A stretch of 49,242 nucleotides of DNA. It comes from Fibrobacter sp. (lineage in GTDB: Bacteria; Fibrobacterota; Chitinivibrionia; Chitinivibrionales; Chitinispirillaceae). A model generated the notes under the pieces. The model made no database searches, had not been told where the DNA came from, and worked only from the letters and a program-made list of their open reading frames with translations. The translations under genes and the position numbers were made by a program. Below, in pieces: positions 25,764-34,963 of the stretch (the stretch's first letter is position 1; every line of letters starts with the position of its first letter). The stretch spans positions 1-49,242 of the forward strand of contig JAAYIG010000158.1 of the NCBI GenBank assembly GCA_012523595.1, in the 5' to 3' direction.

Positions 25764-26880
25764 GAGATGGGTGGAGCAGAATGAATACCGGGGGTACGAG
25801 CCTTTTGACGGGCTCTCATCGTTTGTAAGGCCTTTGACATTCGGCAATATTTTCGCTGAGAGGCTTCTGCAGCAGCTTGTCCGTCAGTGCCCCATCAATC
25901 TCAGGCCCGTTCTGGGTGTGACCAGAAAGGAATCGACAAAGGGCAGAGGGTATATGGCATGGGGGTATCTGAAGAGGTGCAAAGTGACAGGCGATAAAGA
26001 ATACGCCTGGAAAGCAGCGGTGTGTTTTGAATGGCTGATGAACAATACCGCACCCGCTTACAAGAAGCCATCATGGGGGAATCATTTCGATTTTACAAGC
26101 AGGGCAGGGCGGCTCCCCAGATTCGAGCCTATAATCGTGTGGACATCATTGATCGGTCAGGCTCTCATTGATGCATACGAACTGCTGAATGAGAAGAAAT
26201 ATCTGGACTGGGCTGTTGATGTAAGCGGCTGGATACTTGATCTTCCAAGGGAGAAGACAGAGAGTGGTGATTGTATCAGCTACGTAGCCTATACTCAGAG
26301 TTCTATTCACAATTCCAACATGCTTGGAGCTGCTTTTCTGGCCAGGCTGGGGAGGATTACCGGAGATAAGGAGATGCTCTCTGTGGCTGCAAGTGCCATG
26401 CGTTACAGTTGTACACGTCAGAGACCTGACGGCTCCTGGTATTATGGGGAGGGAGAGAAGACCAGGTGGATAGATAATTTCCATACAGGTTATAACCTGG
26501 ATAGTTTGAAGTGTTATCTGGAAAACATTGAGGATAAGACCTATAGTGAAAATCTGCGCAGGGGTTTTGCTTATTTCAAGAACAATTTCTTTGAAAGCAG
26601 CGGCCGTCCCAAGTACTATCATAACCGGGTTTATCCGGTGGATATCCAGTGTGCATCTCAGGCAATAGACACTCTTTCCTATTTCTCCGATTTTGACAAC
26701 GATGCATTGGAGCTGGGGCTTAAGGTGGCCAGATGGACAATAGAGAATATGCAGGACAAGACCGGTTACTTCTATTTCAGGCAGCTTCCGGGGATAAAGG
26801 CCAAAACACCTATGCTTCACTGGGGGCAGGCAACTATGTATAAGGCGCTGGCGAGACTGGAGATGGCGCTGGTTTCCTGA
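25717..26880 (+). CDS. VpsJ-like polysaccharide biosynthesis protein
   Basis: 387 residues. It matches my memory of VpsJ and relatives: TGDKEYAWKAAVCFEWL, WGNHFDFTSRAGRLP, PIIVWTSLIGQALIDAYE, IHNSNMLGAAFLAR and WIDNFHTGYNLDSL. These look like an alpha/alpha-toroid fold, as in many glycan hydrolases and epimerases. VpsJ is needed for Vibrio cholerae exopolysaccharide, but its reaction is unclear. The GTG start is supported by GGAGGG at 25706-25711, five bases ahead, and overlaps the GT2 gene by 47 bases. Confidence 0.8.
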   Translation: MNTARSFIEKSLLKVERWVEQNEYRGYEPFDGLSSFVRPLTFGNIFAERLLQQLVRQCPINLRPVLGVTRKESTKGRGYMAWGYLKRCKVTGDKEYAWKAAVCFEWLMNNTAPAYKKPSWGNHFDFTSRAGRLPRFEPIIVWTSLIGQALIDAYELLNEKKYLDWAVDVSGWILDLPREKTESGDCISYVAYTQSSIHNSNMLGAAFLARLGRITGDKEMLSVAASAMRYSCTRQRPDGSWYYGEGEKTRWIDNFHTGYNLDSLKCYLENIEDKTYSENLRRGFAYFKNNFFESSGRPKYYHNRVYPVDIQCASQAIDTLSYFSDFDNDALELGLKVARWTIENMQDKTGYFYFRQLPGIKAKTPMLHWGQATMYKALARLEMALVS

Positions 26881-26919
26881 ATTGAAGTCGAATTTAACGG
26901 CAAGGGGGGAGGAAAAACG

Positions 26920-27981
26920 ATGAGTTCTGATGTTTCATCGGGAAGAGAGACCGTGATATCGAAAGACAAGAAATCCGGTGGTATCAGGTATTTGCGAAAA
27001 AAGAGGAAAACAGATGTGCCCATCGGCAGAATCCCATTGCTGATTATCTTTGCATCGCTTTTTCTTACGGGTTTTTCGATTGGTCAGTTGTATGAGATTC
27101 CGTTTTTTATATCAAAGGGTGAGTATGCAATTGGGGTATACTCGGGGGATTCTCCGTTCAGTTTAGCACCTCATCCGGAGATATCCAATCCCGTTCTTAC
27201 ATTTCGTGATGTTTCCGATGTACCGGCGGATTTTGTCGCTGATCCGTTTATGGTGAGGGAAAACGGGGTGTGGTACATGTTTTTCGAGGTGTTGAACAGG
27301 GAGACAGAGCAGGGTGATATCGGCCTGGCATCAAGTGTTGATGGCAAGGAGTGGAAGTATGACAGGATAGTGCTCGATGAGCCGTTTCATCTCTCTTATC
27401 CCTATGTGTTTGAATGGGAGGGAGAGTACTACATGGTTCCTGAGAGCAAGAGCGCTTTTGCTGTAACTCTTTACAAGGCAGAAAAGTTTCCGCGTGAGTG
27501 GAGGCCGGTAAAGACTCTGATAAAGGGCAATTTCAGTGATCCTTCGGTTTTCAGACACAATGATTACTGGTGGATCTTTGTGTCTGAGACCAATGATATT
27601 CTTCGTCTTTTCTTTTCAGATTCACTTCAGGGTACATGGCATGAGCATCCCGGCAGTCCTCTGGTGGTGCGGGATGCCAGGTATGCGCGTCCTGGGGGGA
27701 GAGTCATTGCTCTTGGAGATACTCTCCTCAGATTGACACAGGATTGTAAATCTGAATACGGACTGGAAGTGAACGGGTTTCTTATTGTTGAATTGACTCC
27801 TGAGAAATACAGTGAAGTATCCTGGGAGGGCAATCCGGTTCTTCAGGGCAGCGGAAAAGGGTGGAATGCCAAACGGATGCATCATTTGGATGCTCACAGG
27901 ATCGCAGATAATCTCTGGATTGCTGCTGTTGACGGATGGAGAAGGAGTGTGAGGATAGGTTGGAAGGGTTCAAAGCAGTGA
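26920..27981 (+). CDS. GINT1-N/GH43-like beta-propeller protein, copy 1
   Basis: 353 residues. A basic N-terminus is followed by one membrane helix (about 40-60), then a beta-propeller-like domain. ADPFMVRENGVWYMFFEV, IVLDEPFHLSYPYVFEW and LDAHRIADNLWIAAVDGW fit the family related to the N-terminal part of plant GINT1 and to GH43 folds. A paralog at 38652-39644 shares 17 identical residues in one block. Its biochemistry is uncertain: glycan binding, hydrolysis or transfer. GGGGGAGG precedes the start. Its TGA stop overlaps the GTG of the next gene. Confidence 0.75.
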   Translation: MSSDVSSGRETVISKDKKSGGIRYLRKKRKTDVPIGRIPLLIIFASLFLTGFSIGQLYEIPFFISKGEYAIGVYSGDSPFSLAPHPEISNPVLTFRDVSDVPADFVADPFMVRENGVWYMFFEVLNRETEQGDIGLASSVDGKEWKYDRIVLDEPFHLSYPYVFEWEGEYYMVPESKSAFAVTLYKAEKFPREWRPVKTLIKGNFSDPSVFRHNDYWWIFVSETNDILRLFFSDSLQGTWHEHPGSPLVVRDARYARPGGRVIALGDTLLRLTQDCKSEYGLEVNGFLIVELTPEKYSEVSWEGNPVLQGSGKGWNAKRMHHLDAHRIADNLWIAAVDGWRRSVRIGWKGSKQ

Positions 27982-29060
27982 TACACGGGGTTATTGGTTT
28001 GGGAGTTCTTCTTTCGGCGATTTTTGGACCGGGTCTGTCCGGGGCAGCCGGAAGGACTTTGATTACGGATCAGGGGGATCTTCAGGCAGCCCTTAACAGG
28101 GCCAGACCGGGGGATACAGTGTTTGTGCCTGAAGGGAAGTATAGACTGAACAGTTCAGTTGTCATTGTCAAGCCGGTTTTTATAAAGGGGGCCGGAAAGT
28201 TAAAAACCATCTTTTCCCATGGGGAGAAGAGTGATTTCTGGCTATTCAGAGTGGAGATGGTTGTAAAGGGTAGACTCAGAATATCTGAAATAGGGTTTGA
28301 GGGGAGGGCTCCTGAGGAATCGCCGGGAATACTTCTGAAGGGCGGGCCGAGAGATTTCCGTATTGATAATTGCATGTTCAGGCGGTGTTCGAGGAGGGCT
28401 ATTGAGGTTCACGGTGATGCATCGGGGGTAATCGACCATAATGATTTTATTGACAACTGGTATACAGCCGTAGTGGTTTTCGGTGATGGAGAGATGGGGT
28501 GGAGCAGGCCTTTTAGTCTGGGGAGTGGTGATGCTGTATTTGTTGAGGATAATTATTTCGAGCAGAAAGATGTGGCTGAGATCTCCATGGCTCATCATAT
28601 AGCATCGAATAATGGTTCCAGGTATGTGTTTCGTTATAACCTTGTTGTTGATGGGTATTTGGGATCGCATGCTGTTGACGCTCACGGGAACAAGTTTGGA
28701 TGGAAGAGGGGTAGCAGGGGTTTTGAGATTTATAAAAACAGAATTTCCGCTGTCCATCGCTGGGCCGGGATTAATATCCGGGGTGGGGATGGGGTAATTT
28801 TCGATAATGTTTTTCATGGAGATTTTGTTTCACCTGTGCATCTTATGCATGAGGGTCGGGGTGGGGATGGGGTATGTGAGTATCCATGTGTTGATCAGAT
28901 ACGGGAGTTATATATATGGAACAATACCTTAAACGGAAAGCCTGTCAATATCAAGGTGCGTCATCCGGCGATTATCCAGACAGACCGTGATTATTTCCTG
29001 ATGAAAAAACCGGGTTACAAGCCTTTTATATACCCGCATCCTTTGACAAAAAATAATTAG
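27978..29060 (+). CDS. Secreted right-handed parallel beta-helix protein
   Basis: About 360 residues. A hydrophobic signal (VIGLGVLLSAIFGPGLSGAAG) is followed by DQGDLQAALNRARPGDTVFVPEGKYRL, the usual opening of pectate-lyase or NosD-like beta-helix domains, then repeated rungs with asparagine ladders (RIDNCMF, VIDHNDF, VEDNYF, IFDNVF). Such proteins bind, cleave or epimerise polysaccharides, as in alginate epimerases. An ATG at 27936 would put 14 residues before the signal and has no ribosome site. GTG at 27978 gives GTGA overlap with the upstream stop, so I chose it. Confidence 0.85.
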   Translation: MIHGVIGLGVLLSAIFGPGLSGAAGRTLITDQGDLQAALNRARPGDTVFVPEGKYRLNSSVVIVKPVFIKGAGKLKTIFSHGEKSDFWLFRVEMVVKGRLRISEIGFEGRAPEESPGILLKGGPRDFRIDNCMFRRCSRRAIEVHGDASGVIDHNDFIDNWYTAVVVFGDGEMGWSRPFSLGSGDAVFVEDNYFEQKDVAEISMAHHIASNNGSRYVFRYNLVVDGYLGSHAVDAHGNKFGWKRGSRGFEIYKNRISAVHRWAGINIRGGDGVIFDNVFHGDFVSPVHLMHEGRGGDGVCEYPCVDQIRELYIWNNTLNGKPVNIKVRHPAIIQTDRDYFLMKKPGYKPFIYPHPLTKNN

Positions 29061-29267
29061 AGTTTCTTGATTATGAATTTATAGTTTTCGATACTGTTGT
29101 GAGGTAAATTTATCCTTTCGTAAACATACTCTGTTTCCGGAATCGGAAATCTCCTTTCATGGTTTCCTGACACTACCGGGTTTTTGATTTAATCCTCTTA
29201 TCTGAAACTCACCATTATTTCTATCTGTCATGAGACTTGCTTTAATAATTGCTGTCAGGAGATTCTT

Positions 29268-30794
29268 ATGGATAATGAAAAACATGTGTTCAGGCGTCAG
29301 TTTATTTTTTCTCCCCGTCGGATAAATGCTTTCCCTGGATGGAAAAGAGAGGAGGTAGGAAACAGGTATTTTCTCCTGGCACATCCTGACCTCTCTTACA
29401 CCTTGATCAGGAACGAGCGAAATTTCCTGCTTTTACTGGGTTACATTCTGGATCCTCTTTACCCTGAGCGTTCCGATGAAAAGATCGTAAATGAACTGTT
29501 TTCAACGGCTTGGTCTCTGGGAGGACTGTTTACTGCATTGAAGAGAATGTTCGGGCGTTACATAATAATTGCTTCTATAAACGGAAGGATGGCAGCTTTC
29601 AGTGATCCACTGGGTGCCAGGGCGCTTTTTTATACATCTGATTCTGCGGGCAGGCTCTGGGTAGCCTCTCAGTCATCGATACTTGCAGAATACTTCGGTT
29701 TTCACACAGACAGAGAGATAGAGAGGGACCTTTTCGGGATTCCTCTTTTTGCCGGTGAGGAGTACTGGTATCCCGGGACAGTGACTGCTTATCGGGAGAT
29801 TTCGCATCTTCTTCCGAACCATTACCTCGATTTTTCCTCAAAGAGTCAGATCCGTTACTGGCCGGTGGAGGAGTTGATAAAAAGAGATGATCAGGAGGTT
29901 TGTGATTATGTAGTTGAGTTGTGGAGAGGTGCTTTCAGGGCTTTGTGCAGAAGGTTTGATTCTGCGCTGGCGATATCTGCCGGTCTTGACAGCAGGATAA
30001 TCCTGGCGGCCAGCCGTGAGGTCAGTTCAGGGATGCAGTTTATCACTCACACCCATAAAAATCTGGGGGTTTCCGGGCCTGATATAGTTATCCCCTCTGT
30101 CATGCTTCCACGCCTGGGGCTCAAGCACACAATCGTTTTTCATTCAGAGCATATTGATCCCGATTTTGAGAGGATCTTTCGCAGAAATGTGACTACTGCC
30201 AGGCGTAACAAGGGTATAAACGCCTATGCGCTGTATCGTCATTTCCAGGAGTGCGGCAAAGAGTGTGTGGTGATAAATGGTAATGGTGGTGAGATTACCC
30301 GTAACTTTTACTTTCTGCCCAGGGTGATTCCTCTGAGTGGATTTTCTCTTGCGAGTCTGGCATTTATGGAGGCAAGTACTGTTGCGGTGAATCAGTTTGG
30401 GAACTGGTTGGAGGGATTAAGCGGGGTCAGGGAGTCAGGGTATTCGGTGCTGGATCTTCTATACTGGGAGCAGCGGATAGGTAACTGGGCATCGATGTCT
30501 TTTAGCGAATATGACATATCATTTGAGAGTTTCTCACCATTTGGCTGCAAAGATTTACTTGAGAGTATGCTTTCTGTGAGTGCATCGGAGCGTTGCTGGC
30601 CCGATTTCAGGTTTCATCAGAGGGTTATTCAAAGGCTTTGGCCTGAGGTGCTGGAGTATGGGGTGAATCCTGTGAAAGGCAGGAAGGCTGCACTCAGGCA
30701 GGCATTGAAGCGAACCTGTATTCATGAGGTGCTGAAAGCTATCCGTTATTTGCGCTTTTCCGGTGTGAGATACCTGATGGCTGGCAGAGGCTGA
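29268..30794 (+). CDS. Asparagine-synthetase-like protein without the N-terminal cysteine
   Basis: 508 residues. The C-terminal PP-loop is clear: ALAISAGLDSRIILAASRE with SAGLDS at 237-242, as in asparagine synthetase and beta-lactam synthetase. The N-terminal half resembles the glutaminase fold (DPLGARALFY near 113-122), but the protein starts MDNEK, so the catalytic Cys2 is missing and it should not use glutamine. Similar proteins occur in glycan and peptide clusters and may adenylate and amidate a carboxyl group, such as a uronic acid. That substrate is a guess. Confidence 0.8.
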   Translation: MDNEKHVFRRQFIFSPRRINAFPGWKREEVGNRYFLLAHPDLSYTLIRNERNFLLLLGYILDPLYPERSDEKIVNELFSTAWSLGGLFTALKRMFGRYIIIASINGRMAAFSDPLGARALFYTSDSAGRLWVASQSSILAEYFGFHTDREIERDLFGIPLFAGEEYWYPGTVTAYREISHLLPNHYLDFSSKSQIRYWPVEELIKRDDQEVCDYVVELWRGAFRALCRRFDSALAISAGLDSRIILAASREVSSGMQFITHTHKNLGVSGPDIVIPSVMLPRLGLKHTIVFHSEHIDPDFERIFRRNVTTARRNKGINAYALYRHFQECGKECVVINGNGGEITRNFYFLPRVIPLSGFSLASLAFMEASTVAVNQFGNWLEGLSGVRESGYSVLDLLYWEQRIGNWASMSFSEYDISFESFSPFGCKDLLESMLSVSASERCWPDFRFHQRVIQRLWPEVLEYGVNPVKGRKAALRQALKRTCIHEVLKAIRYLRFSGVRYLMAGRG

Positions 30795-30954
30795 AGGAGA
30801 AGGGGATTCTCTTCCTGTTTGGTATGTGTATTGCGGTTTGATAAAATTCAACTGTTCAGTTTTCTTCAGGCTTTATCCTTTGTCTGGTATGGGTGATGGG
30901 GGTGAAGAGGCTTGAAGAGCTGAGGTATTAAACAGATTACAGGGGAAAGTGGGG

Positions 30955-32154
30955 ATGTTATTCTGTGTGGTTGGGCTTAGTTTCAGGACTGCTCCGGTTG
31001 AGGTGAGGGAGAAGCTTTCCTTTGGTGATGATGTGATTGATGATGCTTACCGGCTCCTGCTTGCCAAGGAGGAGGTGCAGGAGTGTGTGATTATCTCAAC
31101 CTGCAACAGGGTTGAACTCTATGCAATGCTAAAGGAGTGCAGGGGAAACATACTCAAGGATTTTTTCCGTGATTTTCACAAATATAGTGGATCTCTTGAT
31201 GATGTGCTTTACTCCAGGAGCGGCTCTGAAGCGGTGAGGCATCTATGCGTGGTTGCATCGGGACTCGATTCCATGGTGATAGGGGAGGCTCAGATTTTTG
31301 GGCAGGTAAAGGAGGCTTACTTAAGGGCGGTGAAGAACAAGGCGGTGAGCCATGCACTGGATCATCTGTTTTCTCAGGTTTTCAGTGTGGTTAAGAAGGT
31401 GCGCAGTAAGACCAGAATCGGTGAGAAGAATCTCTCCGTGAGTTATGCTGCTGTAAAGCTGGCACAGTCGATATTCGATACTTTTACAGATAAGAGAGTG
31501 ATGATACTCGGTGCCGGGGAGATGGGTGAGCTTACGGTCAGAAATCTTATAAGTGCGGGTGTAAGCGGGGTGGTGGTTGCTAATCGGACTTTCCAGAAGG
31601 CAGTGGAGGTTTCGGAGCGTTTTAACGGTACTCCAATAATGCTTCATGAGATTTGGGAGTATTTTCCCGGTACCGATATAATTATCAGTTCTATCACCGC
31701 TCCTGGTTTTCTGATTAAATCCTCGGAGATAAGCTCTTATCTCAATCTGCGCAAGGGGCGTCCTGTTTTTCTGGTAGATATCTCTGTTCCCCGCAGTATC
31801 GATCCTGAAGTGTCAAAGCTTCAGAATGTGCATCTATATAATATCGATGATCTCAGGGCAGTAGTGGATTCCAATGCCGAGTTGCGCCGCAGGGAGGCTG
31901 AGAAGGGTGTCTCCATAATTGAGAAAAAGGTTTGTGAGCTGGTGGAGTGTATGAAAAGCTACGATATCCTTCCTACCCTTGTATCGATCAGGTCAAAAGC
32001 GGAGGAGATCAGAAGGGATGGTTTGCAGAATCTGGAAATTCCCGATCAGCAGCGCCAGGTTGTTGATCTGCTTACCAAATCCATGGTCAATAAAATTCTG
32101 CAGCATTCAGAGATTGTGCTTCGGGAGTACAGCAGTAACCTGAAACGCAGTTGA
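30955..32154 (+). CDS. hemA: Glutamyl-tRNA reductase HemA
   Basis: 399 residues. HemA reduces glutamyl-tRNA to glutamate-1-semialdehyde, the first step of C5 tetrapyrrole synthesis. GLSFRTAPVEVREKL lies at the start, the catalytic cysteine is C50 in STCNRVELY, and the NADPH-binding GAGEMGELTVRNL is in the middle, with the C-terminal dimerisation helices after it. GTG at 30949 is possible but ATG at 30955 gives the standard MLFCVVGL start. It is followed by an adenylate-forming gene rather than hemC. Confidence 0.97.
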   Translation: MLFCVVGLSFRTAPVEVREKLSFGDDVIDDAYRLLLAKEEVQECVIISTCNRVELYAMLKECRGNILKDFFRDFHKYSGSLDDVLYSRSGSEAVRHLCVVASGLDSMVIGEAQIFGQVKEAYLRAVKNKAVSHALDHLFSQVFSVVKKVRSKTRIGEKNLSVSYAAVKLAQSIFDTFTDKRVMILGAGEMGELTVRNLISAGVSGVVVANRTFQKAVEVSERFNGTPIMLHEIWEYFPGTDIIISSITAPGFLIKSSEISSYLNLRKGRPVFLVDISVPRSIDPEVSKLQNVHLYNIDDLRAVVDSNAELRRREAEKGVSIIEKKVCELVECMKSYDILPTLVSIRSKAEEIRRDGLQNLEIPDQQRQVVDLLTKSMVNKILQHSEIVLREYSSNLKRS

Positions 32155-32252
32155 TTTGGCAAGGCTTTTGCAGCATTACCTGGACTAAAGCAGCTTCTGC
32201 TGCAGTATCTTTTCTCCACTTGTAAACTCTGAACTTGAAGCGGAGGTTACCG

Positions 32253-33851
32253 ATGCGCAAGTATGTGCGGTTTGTCCTGGGGTTACGCAAGTATCTCAAG
32301 GAGAGGATTGATCCTCTTGAGGCTCTGGACCATGCCCGCAATCTTTTAAAGGAGCGTATAGTTTCCCGGGAAAAAAACTTTCTCAATATTGTTGAGAAGG
32401 GGGTGTTTAACTACTCCCGCAGTCCGTATTTGAAGCTTCTGGAGCAGAAGAAGATAAAGTTTTCCGATGTAAAAAGCTGGGTGGAGAGTGTTGGTATAGA
32501 GGGGACGCTTGAGAGACTATTAAATGAGGGATTGTATTTCACTGTAGATGAGTTTAAGGGTAAGACTGAAGTGAATAGAAACGGGTTAAGGTTTCTATGT
32601 AAAGAGAGCATGTTCGATAATCCGTTTCTTTCTTATGTATATGAGGTCAGAAGTGGTGCTACCCGCAGTGCCGGCACCAGGGTGAGAATCGACTTTGATT
32701 ACCTGGAGCAGCGTTCTCTCTACGATGCATTCCTTTTGGCTGCACACGATTCCCTGACATCTCCGATTGCCAACTGGTTTCCTCTTTTCCCGGGTGCTCC
32801 AGGTATCAATTCATCGCTGCGTTTCACCCGTATCGGTAATCCTCCCCGGAAGTGGTTCTCACAGGTTGAGAAGGCTCAGATCAAGGTGAACTGGGAGAAG
32901 ACCTGGGGAACGAATCTGATTTTCTGGATGTCACGTCTTCATGGAGTGGAGATGGCCAGGCCTGAATATGTAAATCTCAACAATGCCCACAAAATCGCCC
33001 AGTGGGCATCATCGATGCTTGATTACTACCCCAGTTGTGTTATCTACACATTTGCCACATCTGCTGTAAGGGTATGTATGGCAGCACAGGAGAGCGGGAT
33101 ATGTATCAAGGGGACCCGTTTTCTGGTTACAGGAGAAACGCTTACACATCAGAAGAAAAAAGAGATAGAGGCTGCCGGGGCTGTTGCTATTCCGGTGTAT
33201 GGGATTTCCGAGGCGGGGGTTATAGCCGCGGGGTGTGAGAAGACGCACAGCAGTGATGAGAGTGATCATTGTCATATTTACAAAGACACAACTGCCATAA
33301 TCACTCACAGGCACAATGTGCCTCATTTTGACCGGGTTGTCGATTCGTTTCTCTTCACGACTCTTCTCTACGAATCTCCCAAGTTGCTTCTCAATGTTGG
33401 GATGGGGGATTACGGGACTGTTTACACAAAGCAGACTGACTGTAGATACGGGAAAATCGGGTTTGATACCCATGTGGCTAATATCAGGAGTTATGAGAAA
33501 TTGACAGGAGAGGGTGTAACTTTTGTGGACACCGATTTTATTCATATAATCGAAAAAGAGCTTCCGGGAAAATTTGGCGGCTGCAGCACCGATTATCAGT
33601 TGATTGAGGAGGAGGATGAGAAGGGGTTAAACAGGCTGAGGCTCCTTATCAGTCCAAGACTGGGAGAAATTGATGAAAACAAGGTTGTGAGTACTTTCAT
33701 AGGTTTGTTGAAAAAGGCTGAGAGCAGTCCCGAATCATGGGCCCAGTCAGGATCGGTGATGTGGGATCAGGCGCGGCATGTAAGGGTGAGGCGGGAGTAT
33801 CCTCTGGCCACCCCGAGCGGAAAAATTCTTCCATTCCATCTTGTCAAATAA
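32253..33851 (+). CDS. ANL-superfamily adenylate-forming enzyme (CapK/PaaK-like)
   Basis: 532 residues. The ATP-binding motif appears as RSGATRSAGTR at 133-143, YGISEAG at 316-322 matches the YGxSE motif, GDYG at 385-388 is the conserved aspartate block and IRSYEKLTGEG at 411-421 the C-terminal hinge. This is close to phenylacetate-CoA-ligase and CapK-like proteins in glycan clusters, and to LuxE. It should activate a carboxylic acid as an acyl-adenylate and pass it to CoA or another acceptor. GGAGG at 32242-32246 supports ATG at 32253. It lies exactly between hemA and hemB. Confidence 0.82.
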   Translation: MRKYVRFVLGLRKYLKERIDPLEALDHARNLLKERIVSREKNFLNIVEKGVFNYSRSPYLKLLEQKKIKFSDVKSWVESVGIEGTLERLLNEGLYFTVDEFKGKTEVNRNGLRFLCKESMFDNPFLSYVYEVRSGATRSAGTRVRIDFDYLEQRSLYDAFLLAAHDSLTSPIANWFPLFPGAPGINSSLRFTRIGNPPRKWFSQVEKAQIKVNWEKTWGTNLIFWMSRLHGVEMARPEYVNLNNAHKIAQWASSMLDYYPSCVIYTFATSAVRVCMAAQESGICIKGTRFLVTGETLTHQKKKEIEAAGAVAIPVYGISEAGVIAAGCEKTHSSDESDHCHIYKDTTAIITHRHNVPHFDRVVDSFLFTTLLYESPKLLLNVGMGDYGTVYTKQTDCRYGKIGFDTHVANIRSYEKLTGEGVTFVDTDFIHIIEKELPGKFGGCSTDYQLIEEEDEKGLNRLRLLISPRLGEIDENKVVSTFIGLLKKAESSPESWAQSGSVMWDQARHVRVRREYPLATPSGKILPFHLVK

Positions 33852-33865
33852 ACCCGGGAGGAGAT

Positions 33866-34837
33866 ATGGCTTTTCCGGTTCAGCGTCCGAGGCGTCTGCG
33901 CAGAAATGAGACTATCCGCAGTATGGTCAGGGAGAACTGTCTTTCACCATCAAACCTTATTTATCCTCTCTTTGTAGTGCATGGAAAGGGTGTTCGCAGA
34001 GAGATTGAGGCGATGCCGGGGAGCTATCATTTCTCGGTGGATAAACTTGGTGATGAGGTAAAGGAGATTTCGGACCTGGGGATTCCGGCAGTCCTACTCT
34101 TTGGTATACCAAAGAGCAAGGACCCGATGGCATCGGAGGCTTATGCATCCGATGGTATAGTGCAGAGAGCTATACAGGAGATAAAGAGCAGGAGTCCGGA
34201 GACAGTTGTAATCACCGATGTCTGTCTTTGTGAGTATACAGAGCATGGGCATTGTGGTATCGTGGAAAACGGTTATCTCGTAAACGACAAATCGCTTGAG
34301 CTTATCGAAAAGGTGACTCTTTCCCATGCCATGGCTGGTTCCGACATGATGGCTCCTGCGGCAATGCTAGACGGGCAGATAAAGGCGATGAGAACTGTTC
34401 TGGATCAGAACGGATTTTCCGAGAGGGCGATAATGGCCTATTCTGTCAAGTACGCATCAAGACTCTACGATATCTTCTTCAAACACGGTACCGGCGGGGT
34501 TCTGGCCTTTGGTGACAAGAAGACTCATCAGATGGATTTCGCCAATTCCGATGAGGCTGTAAGGGAGATAGCGCTCGATATCGAGGAGGGTGCGGACATA
34601 GTGATGGTGAAGCCAGCGATGTTTTATCTCGATATAGTTTACCGGATCTCCACAGGTTTCAATGTCCCTCTTGCCGTTTACAATGTAAGCGGAGAGTATG
34701 CGATGATCAAGCAGGCTGTGAAAGCCGGGCAGGTTGATGACAATGAGATTCAGAGGGAGATTATGACTGCTTTCAGGCGTGCGGGAGCGGATCTGATTAT
34801 AACGTACCATGCCAGGGAGATTGCGCGCCTCCTTTGA
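33866..34837 (+). CDS. hemB: Porphobilinogen synthase HemB
   Basis: 323 residues. HemB condenses two 5-aminolevulinates to porphobilinogen. The zinc site DVCLCEYTEHGHCG has C120, C122 and C130, and the two active-site lysines are K195 (MAYSVKYASRLY) and K249 (VMVKPAMFYLD). An in-frame start at 33737 would overlap the upstream gene by 115 bases and add an unusual tail. ATG at 33866 follows GGGAGGAGA and gives the normal N-terminus. hemC and hemD, often between hemA and hemB, are absent. Confidence 0.97.
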   Translation: MAFPVQRPRRLRRNETIRSMVRENCLSPSNLIYPLFVVHGKGVRREIEAMPGSYHFSVDKLGDEVKEISDLGIPAVLLFGIPKSKDPMASEAYASDGIVQRAIQEIKSRSPETVVITDVCLCEYTEHGHCGIVENGYLVNDKSLELIEKVTLSHAMAGSDMMAPAAMLDGQIKAMRTVLDQNGFSERAIMAYSVKYASRLYDIFFKHGTGGVLAFGDKKTHQMDFANSDEAVREIALDIEEGADIVMVKPAMFYLDIVYRISTGFNVPLAVYNVSGEYAMIKQAVKAGQVDDNEIQREIMTAFRRAGADLIITYHAREIARLL

Positions 34838-34963
34838 TCCTGAATTGCATGATAATAGGGTTATCCTGGTAATAAAGAAGAAAGAAGTATTCGATTGTTG
34901 TAAGTAAAAAAAATAAACAGTTCAGATACGATGTCTGATTAATGTCTGGGGGACTTACCTTTT

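Noticed and set aside
33737-33865. Long upstream start for hemB
   Set aside because: It would overlap the ANL gene by 115 bases and add a tail not seen in HemB. ATG at 33866 has a strong ribosome site.
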